Of a stretch of DNA of 64,000 bases, positions 57,515-64,000 are shown in pieces; positions within the stretch are counted from its first letter, which is position 1, and each line of letters starts with the position of its first letter. The notes below the pieces were generated by a model. That model saw only the letters and a list, made by a program, of their open reading frames with translations, had not been told where the DNA came from and did not search any database. Made by a program: the position numbers and the translations under genes. The stretch covers positions 10,145,153 through 10,209,152 of the forward strand of contig OY987305.1 of NCBI GenBank assembly GCA_963920635.1, read 5' to 3'. The stretch comes from Pseudeuparius sepicola (lineage: Eukaryota; Arthropoda; Insecta; Coleoptera; Anthribidae).

Positions 57515-58676
57515 AGGGCCATCTTTTTCCCTATAGAACTATAGGATAGCATTCGCTCAAGTACTACGGAAAACACTAGAAAACCTTAGTAATCCCAGTG
57601 AGTGTAGGGCAATTAGTAAATCACAGGGATAAAGCTATTTAGGAGCAATACCGTGCATGATAGAGGCGGATCCAGGCAAATCTAAACGGGGGGGCGGGGT
57701 GGTAAATTTTTTTCCTGAGGGGCCGGAGTAAGGGAAATTTTTAGAATATAATATGTATTTTTGTGAAAAATAAAATTATTTATTTCTCTAGAAAAAACAG
57801 AAACAAAAAAATGTTTACCCAAACAAAATAAAAATCAAACTTAATTAATAAACATAACAAAACAAAATCACAAAATAAAATCATATTTTCTTTTCTTTCG
57901 CGCAAACTGATCTTTTCTTCATTTATGGGTACGTTACGGTGTATATTTAATAGGGCTAAATTACTTAGTCTGTCTTGGACCATATTGGTACCTAACCAAG
58001 TTTTAATTATTTCAAGTAAAGAAAAATTTATTTCCGCCGAGACATTGCTTATTTTCTTGCCGTTGTCGCGATGCGACTTCGTACTGGTGTTGCCAGAACA
58101 AGCTTTATTAAGAAACTGAGGAAAATATACTAAAACGCTCTTTAATTGTACACTATAGATTGTGACAGGTAAATATTTTATGTCCCTACACCTAGAATTC
58201 CCTAAAAGGCTGCCATATTGATATTATTGATAGGTAACGGAGGACAGGGCCGTAATCAACAGAATTTACATTTTACACACACGAATCCTAAATTTAAATA
58301 GATAGAAATTAACATCAAACTCTGTTCTTTGAAGCATATAAAAAGGCTATAGTTTCTGTGTTTGAAGTTAGGTTAGAGCCACAGACACAGAGATCGAATA
58401 TCAAGGTTAAAGTTAAGCATCTGTCACAAGTTATGACATTTCTGCCGGACGTGCTAAATACGTCCCTGTAGGCGCCCAAAACATTGCTGCCAACCTTGTA
58501 TTACCAAATTAAAAAATGCAATTTCTAGTGTATAATTAAAGAGCGTTTTTAGATTACCTAATAATACTCCGGTTGTAATAATGGTTGTAGAAAAAGGGGG
58601 GGCGGCACTAAAATGTTTTATCCTGTTAATACAGGGTGCCCGCAAACATTGTTATTTTTCTAAATTTGCACCTAAT
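57515..58676. other. No gene; CAGGGTG terminus next to copy D
   Basis: No coding signal recognised. At 58632 a TA is followed by CAGGGTGCCCGCAAAC, a CAGGGTG-type terminus, with Penelope copy D starting about 45 bp further on. Confidence 0.4.
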
Positions 58677-59769
58677 TTCAGATAGTATAGAAACTAGTAT
58701 CATAGAAAACCAACACATACTAATAGATATCTCCATTTTAATTCCAATCATCATATCAGTGTTAAAAAAGGAGTAATTAAAAGTTTGTATGACAGGGCTA
58801 AAGAGATTTGTTCCAATAACACAAAATTTGAGGAGGAAATTAAACATATAAAACATGTTCTTGAGAAGAATAGTTATCCTACTGAATTTAATGAGCAAGT
58901 TTTTCAGGATTGCCAACAAAATAACAATGCTAATAGAATTAGAGAAATAAATCTGGTGGACCGACCAGTAAATTTAATTATTCCTTATATTCCTGGACTA
59001 TCAGATAAGCTAAAACGCATAGGCAATCGTTTTAATGTCAGAACAGTATTTAAAACCAAAAATACATTAAGATCGATGCTAGTTAAAACGAAACCATTTA
59101 ATGAGGTACAAAGTGCAAAAAATTGCATTTATAAAATTCCTTGCGAATGTGGAAAGTTCTATGTTGGGGAGACTTGTAGGCCATTTAACGTTTGTTTAAA
59201 AGAACATAAAAATTATATCAGGCAAAATCAAATTTCGAAGTCGAAAATATGTGAATACTCTTTTATAATAACAATCATAGGATTTTGTGGGATAGTTCCA
59301 AACCAATTCTCAAAGAAGAAGTAGGAAATAGACGAAAAATTAAAGAATCAGCATTTATTCTAGGAAATACAGACAACTGTGTTGCTGAATGTTCAGTGGA
59401 ATTCAGTAAAATATTATTGCCACTTATTCAAAGAGAAGTTAGTATAAATAATTAGGTAGAACACAGGTGGCTAGGCTATTATTGTTTCTGTTGTCATGAC
59501 ATTTTAATCTGAAATTTATTAATCTGTCATTTCACTTTGACGTGATATGATCTTTGAGAAAGGAGGAAGATATATTCTCCGAAAGCTCAGGAAACAAATT
59601 TGTTGAAGATATTTTTTGAGTTACAAATTCATAGTTTAGTTCATTTACTGTTAGGAATTTATTAATTTTCCAGGCAACTTGAAAAAGTTGTCTTTTAACC
59701 AGTTTGGTGGCGAAAGCCCAATTAAAATTCAATTGATCTGTTTACGCCACAAATAAATTTTAGAAAATA
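58677..59769 (+). mobile_element. Penelope-like copy D, 5'-truncated
   Basis: Begins at TCAGATAGTATAG, in the thumb region of the RT, and runs through the endonuclease to the shared 3' end (AAATTTTAGAAAATA at 59769). It is close to copy A along its length. It preserves the GGA codon where copy A has TGA and the uninterrupted C-terminal frame where copy A has two extra bases. The 5' truncation point differs from A and C, as expected of independent target-primed insertions. Confidence 0.92.
58785..59456 (+). pseudogene. Penelope-like GIY-YIG segment, copy D (one frameshift)
   Basis: Frame from the linker (YDRAKEICSNNTKFEEEIKH) through NLIIPYIPGLSDKL to the nuclease (IYKIPCECGKFYVGETCRPF, LKEHKNYIRQNQ), with a good Y-V-G-E-T core. 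Two extra bases near 59263 shift it after KICEYS. The original frame then continues in the other register through ILWDSSKPILKEE, FILGNTDN and CSVEFSKILLPL to a stop near 59452. It lacks the RT palm, so no active protein. It is the best-preserved nuclease here. Confidence 0.9.
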
Positions 59770-59771
59770 CA

Positions 59772-60262
59772 CTATGTATAAGATGCAACTTTGAAACTTG
59801 TCATGAAGCATGGCTGAATCGATTGGAAGATTAGTTTCTTTTTTTCATTTAAAAAATGCTATTTTCGACATTTTTGGGTTACATTTTATATCATAGCAGG
59901 CCATGCAAAAGACCTAAATAAAAAAATCCCCATCACGGAGTAGATCTCCTTAAGTGCAATATATCTACTAAAAAAGAAAAAAAATTAAATCGGTTGTTCT
60001 ATTAAAAAATACCGATTTTTCAAGTATGATACTGAATCACACCGTATATAAATTTGAAGTGTGAACAATATTTTAAATTTTAAGTTGAATTAAATCAATC
60101 TACAACTGAACTATTAAAAGCAGCTAAGAAGACTTTTCGGATAGGTCAATCATTATCACCTCTAAAAGTAAATGACGTAGGTATAATACTTTCCAACTTT
60201 ATTTGGATAGAATATCACAGTATGATTGTGAATAAAAATGTTATGACCTGTTTGTTTGCTTA
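59772..60262. other. No recognisable gene
   Basis: AT-rich sequence with no assignable frame or repeat apart from an ACCGTATA-type terminus near 60045. Confidence 0.35.
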
Positions 60263-60349
60263 AAGCACAGACCTATATAGCTTCGCTACTATATAGGTCT
60301 GTGCTTAAGTAAGTACCTATATAGCTTCGCTACTATATAGGTCTGTGCT
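60263..60349. repeat. Two adjacent hairpins, CACAGACCTATATAG type
   Basis: The first hairpin has an exact 18-bp stem (60263-60280 and 60289-60306) around the loop CTTCGCTA. The second, at about 60312-60349, repeats the right arm and has a shortened left arm. Related arms flank the element at 26611-27234. Confidence 0.88.
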
Positions 60350-60539
60350 TAAAGTAAAATGTTCGGGTCTTCTTCAATTTTGAATATTCCAAGTGGAACA
60401 ACCTATATATGTAGATCTGTATAAATATGTTGTGTAGTTGACAATGGTTATTACCTCCGCTGTATCTGAGACCCTGGTTAATGATTTATTGAAGTTCTAA
60501 ACGTATGGCGGGACGACCCCGAAATAAAAAATCCCATCC

Positions 60540-61240
60540 GTCCGGCCTTATGTGTGTGCAACCTATCACGTCCCTTTTTTGGATTTAACCCGAATATTAT
60601 TCATGCAAGCAAAAGGTCCGGCCCCGGGGATTCGTTCATATGCAACGCTCATCTGGCGCGGCGCACTACGTCGCGATGCTGTAAAATGTGATCGTATCGT
60701 GAAAGCATACATATGCCTGTGCACATAAAATCTTGTGTAACATGCCCGATTCGAAAAAACGCCTGACGCGCCGGGCCGAAGTTATGGAACTACATAAATA
60801 CACCGCGCGTAATGCCTACGATCCACGGATAACGACAGATTGCCATGGTAGTCTAAGATAAAAAAAATCTATTCGTTACTGGCTCAGAGAAATAACCAAG
60901 GATATAGAGGGAGTAAGAACAAAAAGTAAACAGAGCCAACATCTTTTTGAGTGATGCCACGTACTTTATTGTTTACAGCATTTCATTTCAAAATAGAATG
61001 ATTTAGTAATGGGATTAAATGAAGGCACACGTCTCATAACGCTAAACTAACAAATGTAGTTATTAATTTCTTGTATATAACAATTTTAAACTAAAATTAA
61101 ATTGAACTGTAATTATAGTTGCTAATTATCGCTTTAATGAAATCGTCAACAGATACATCAAACCGCCCGACATGGCAACGCCGCCGTTGTCACCGCGGAC
61201 GCCCGGTTCGTTTCTCGGCGGTATTTGTTTTGTGTATGGC
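60540..61240. other. CpG-rich stretch, possible promoter region
   Basis: Blocks such as CGGCGCGGCGCACTACGTCGCGATG (about 60656-60678) and GCGCCGGGCCG (about 60768) and, further on, CCGCGGACGCCCGG (61194-61207) are far more CpG-rich than the rest. The second half precedes a possible coding exon at 61356. No core promoter motif is asserted. Confidence 0.35.
60884..60945 (+). repeat. Inverted repeat flanking the THAP-like exon, left arm
   Basis: CTCAGAGAAATAACCAAGGATA and AGAGGGAG, then GCCAACATCTT, are found in reverse complement at about 61475-61550 with small differences. The arms are roughly 60 bp and lie about 530 bp apart. Confidence 0.65.
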
Positions 61241-61355
61241 CAGCAAGTCAAGTTTTCCGATTGTTTACGTATGCATTTTTGGTTTTTTCAATTGTTTTTC
61301 TGTTAATTTATAGGCTTTTTTAGTATTTAGGATATAGTGACTGATTTTATATATA

Positions 61356-61420
61356 ATGGGACGCAGAAAGTGTGTGGTGTGTGGCCAAATTGATATTTCT
61401 CAGGATAAAACCTATCACAA
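61356..61420 (+). CDS. Possible first exon of a THAP-type zinc-finger protein
   Basis: ATG at 61356 opens MGRRKCVVCGQIDISQDKTYHK. The CVVCG pair followed by TYHK about 15 residues later resembles the start of a THAP DNA-binding domain (C-x(2)-C, then F/Y-H-x-F-P). The frame meets a stop at 61422, but GTAAAC at 61421 could be a splice donor, giving a 65-bp exon in phase 2. I could not find the next exon with the rest of the domain (C-x2-H, the AVPTIF box). A CpG-rich region lies upstream. It could belong to a host gene nested in a dpr intron or to a THAP-bearing transposon, since inverted arms flank it. The reading is tentative: the match is short. Confidence 0.3.
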
Positions 61421-61474
61421 GTAAACGTTGTACACACGCGCCTAATGTTTGTTTACTTCGGTAAATTTGCATAA

Positions 61475-61550
61475 GATGTTGGTTAACTACAAACGTGTGT
61501 ATTTTGATGCTGTTGCTCCCTCTATTCTTGGTTATTTCTCTGAGGTTATT
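61475..61550 (-). repeat. Inverted repeat flanking the THAP-like exon, right arm
   Basis: Reverse complement of the 60884-60945 arm, ending in the CCCTCTATTCTTGGTTATTTC block. Adjacent to the possible exon at 61356-61420. Confidence 0.65.
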
Positions 61551-61624
61551 GGTATGCCTACTCCCTGTGAATACACGTGATTTAGACTCCAGGGATAGTA
61601 TCCCTGAGAGAATCAGAAACTAGG

Positions 61625-61740
61625 CAAGCAACAAATGGTAACGTAGATAAAAAAATAGTAATTGCCCCCTCCCCCGCACAAGCATGTGGTTGCTTCTGGG
61701 GTATTGCGAGGGTGAGAATTATTATTATAGTTATTATTAT
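61625..61740 (-). repeat. (AAT)n-linked dispersed repeat, copy 3 (inverted)
   Basis: Reverse complement of the 57385-57510 unit, with GCCCCCTCCCCCGCACAAGC and GTTGCTTCTGGGGTATTG, ending in an ATTATTATT run. Part of the ACTAGGAGTACC block is deleted here. Confidence 0.75.
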
Positions 61741-61745
61741 AATAA

Positions 61746-62062
61746 AGACTTCTTCCGGAGAAGAGTTCTTCTAGAAAAGAGTTCTCCCGGAGAAGAGTTC
61801 TCTTGGATAAGATTTCTCCTCGATAAGAGTTCTCCTAGATAATAGTTCTTCTGGAGAAGAGCTGAGTTCTCCTTTGAGTTCTTCTGACGAAGAGTTCTCC
61901 TGAAGAAGAGTTCTCATGGAGAAGAGTTGTCCTGCAAGAGTTCTCTTGAAGACTTGTCCTCTTGGAGAAGAGTTATCTTTAAGAAGAATTCTCTTGGAGA
62001 ATTGTTCTCTTATAAAAAGCTCTCCCGGTGAAGAGTTCTCATGGCGAAGAGTGTTCTCGGCA
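61746..62062 (+). repeat. Minisatellite, GAGTTCTCCTGGAGAA-type unit
   Basis: About 20 degenerate head-to-tail copies of a 15-17 bp unit, AGAAGAGTTCTCCTGG, with internal dyad symmetry (TTCTCC to GGAGAA). Copies vary at the central positions (CCTGG, CATGG, TTTGG). It follows directly on the AAT-linked repeat. Frames through it on either strand are artefacts. Confidence 0.92.
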
Positions 62063-62069
62063 AAAATAA

Positions 62070-63199
62070 TTTTTATATTTGCACGCAACGTGTACCTAAT
62101 TGCATATCTTGGTCTTATTTCGCATCGTGTCGAAACATTTTATTAACCCGTGCCTGATTTAACAATATCGATTTTTAGATTTACAATACTCCATCGATTC
62201 GTCAAAGCTCTTGTTTCGCAATCTGCGAAGAAACGATCCGAAAATAAGTGTATCTGGAGACTTTCCCGTTCTCTCCCTCATGTTAACATATTTATGTCTC
62301 GTTGATTTTATATCTTCTCTCGTTTGTCGCTTAACAAAATAAGGCATGCGGAATTGGAGCAACAAATCGGATATGTACCGAATTGTTTGATACGCTTTTG
62401 GAAAAAGAAATCAACTAAATATGTAAGTATTTCAAATGCCGTAATCTGGCCTTTGAAAGACGCGCAATTTTTGTAGGGTATTCAGAGCCATTCCGCAACC
62501 TAATTTTTTCCGATTAAACTGGAAAAGGAATGTACGCAACGAAAAGCTAACGAAATAACCGCGGATGCACGCGAATATTTTTCAGATCAAAATCCATAAG
62601 ACTAATCCGAACTTCCCTACTTCAATTTTAAATGTGAAGCGAAGGGGAATGGTAAGCGGGATTACGAAATTAATTCCCAATATTTTCTACCTCTTCCTGT
62701 TTTTAAGCTATTTTTTGGACGATCGATCTCCGGCCGAATTGAAAGTTCTGTAATTCGACTTGAGATATATAATGAACGTAAAACTTTATTAAAAAACTTG
62801 TAGAGAAGATGGGCAAGCATTATAGGGTACAAAAGAATTATCACCACCATCTGAGTGTGATATACGTTTCGTTCATAAATCTAACCACAAAAAAGGTAAC
62901 AAAGGATAACAACAATAACTTCTCTCGTTTTGGAACAAATAATAATTGCCACTAGAAATCATCAAGTAAATCTAACATACCTACACAAATATGCAGTAAG
63001 TATTTGTATAGATTATGAATGAGGAATAAGATAGTCGAAGCATTGTTGAAACCTTCCGCGCAAAACATCCTGGCACACTAACTTTCAAACTATAATTCTG
63101 GAACGAACGAGATGAATTGTAATGTCTTACAATTCTTAGGATATAATACTAATTTTGGGTCGGTATAGATATTTTAATTTATTTATTAGTTTTTATAGA
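62070..63199. other. No recognisable gene
   Basis: AT-rich sequence with overlapping frames on both strands near 62565-62850 and no domain. No repeat seen. Confidence 0.4.
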
Positions 63200-63866
63200 A
63201 AATTGTATGGAAAATCCATTTAATTTTTAATTGGGTTTTTCACCACCAAACGTTTAATTCAAAACATAACTTCAACAAATTTGTTTTCTGAGCTTTCGGA
63301 GAATAAATCTTCCTCCTTTCTCAAAGATCATGTCGCGTCAAAGTAGACTGACAGATTAATGAATGTCAAGTTAAAATGCCATGACAACAGTAACAATAGC
63401 CTATCCACCTGCCTGATATTGTACCCTGCGTTTTATCTAATTATCTATACTAACTTCTCTTTGAATAATTGGCAATAATATTTTACTGAATTCCACTGAA
63501 CATTCAACAACACAGTTATCGGTGTTTCCTAGAATAAATGCTGATTCTTTAGTTTTTTGTCTATTTCCTTCTTCTTTGAGATCTGGTTTGGACCTATCCC
63601 ACAAAATCCTATGATTGTTACTATAAAGAGTGTATTTTTGACTTCGAAATTCGATTTTGCCTGATATGATTTTTGTGTTCTTTTAAACGAACGTAACGTT
63701 AAAAGCCTAGAAGTCTCCCAACTCTCACATAGAACTTTCTAAATTCACAAGGAATTTTATAAATGCATTTTTTTAACTTTTTATCTCACTAAATGGTTTC
63801 TTTTTAACTAGCATCGATCTTAATGTGGGTATTTTTGGTTTTAACTACTGTTCTGCCATTAAAACG
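63200..63866 (-). mobile_element. Penelope-like copy E (minus), 5'-truncated
   Basis: Reverse complement of the endonuclease and 3' tail of the family, from TTTTAATGGCAGAACAGT (63866) to the tail near 63200. The nuclease frame is badly eroded (several indels). The 3' tail (GGTGAAAAACCCAATTAAAAATTAAATG) is recognisable. Confidence 0.85.
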
Positions 63867-63871
63867 AAGCG

Positions 63872-64000
63872 TGCCACTTATTCAAATAGAAGTTAGTATA
63901 GATAATTAGATAAAACACAGGGTACAATATCAGACAGGTGGATAGGCTATTGTTTCTGTTGTGATGACATTTTAACTTGACATTTATTAATCTGTCATTT
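63872..64000 (+). mobile_element. Penelope-like 3'-tail fragment F, inverted to copy E
   Basis: Plus-strand TGCCACTTATTCAAATAGAAG, then ACAGGGTACAATATCAGACAGG and TAATCTGTCATTT, colinear with the region after the copy A stop codon. It runs off the window end. It meets the 5' side of minus-strand copy E within six bases, as G meets B. Confidence 0.85.

Noticed and set aside
61771..62146. Frames of 105 and 76 codons on opposite strands
   Set aside because: They run through the hairpin minisatellite and reflect its unit, with no domain.

Overview
The window looks like AT-rich insect nuclear DNA, mostly intergenic or intronic. Three things point to an insect: one exon of a dpr-type immunoglobulin-domain gene (42592-42802, with good splice sites), several Penelope-like retroelement copies with a GIY-YIG endonuclease, and decayed Tc1/mariner-type transposases. 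A beetle is a guess only. There is no rRNA, convincing tRNA, CRISPR array or operon. Almost every longer open frame is chance, repeat-derived or a broken transposon gene.

Layout. 1-6.9 kb: two small foldback repeats, a decayed tandem repeat and a possible tRNA-derived SINE. 6.9-9.5 kb: a nested stack of palindromic elements ending in a 233-bp pentanucleotide microsatellite. 10.5-11.9 kb: a weak element with TTACACC subterminal repeats. 15.6-20.5 kb: two large palindromic elements that still hold the C-terminal part of a mariner-type transposase in the loop, with a separate decayed transposase between them. 21.3-23.6 kb and 38.0-39.9 kb: two local direct duplications, each enclosing a palindromic element. 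26.6-31.3 kb: more inverted-repeat elements and an LTR-like GC-rich block. 35.1-45.8 kb: Penelope-like copies A (+), B (-) with an inverted 3' tail, and C (+), and between B and C the dpr exon. 50.3-55.9 kb: large foldback elements and half-elements. 57.4-62.1 kb: an (AAT)n-linked repeat in inverted orientation, Penelope copy D, hairpin repeats, a possible THAP-type first exon and a hairpin minisatellite. 63.2-64.0 kb: Penelope copies E (-) and F (+), meeting in inverted orientation at the window end.

How it fits together. The only well-supported host coding sequence is the dpr exon, and no further dpr exon was recognised, so much of the window may be dpr intron. The main theme is a set of TA-flanked palindromic elements, most with CAGGGTG-like ends and some with CAGTGTG or CACTGTG ends. 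They range from 32 bp to about 1.5 kb. The largest carry mariner-type transposase remnants, which suggests the smaller ones are non-autonomous derivatives. One of them sits in Penelope copy C with a clean TA duplication relative to the empty site in copy A, so that element moved after Penelope had spread.
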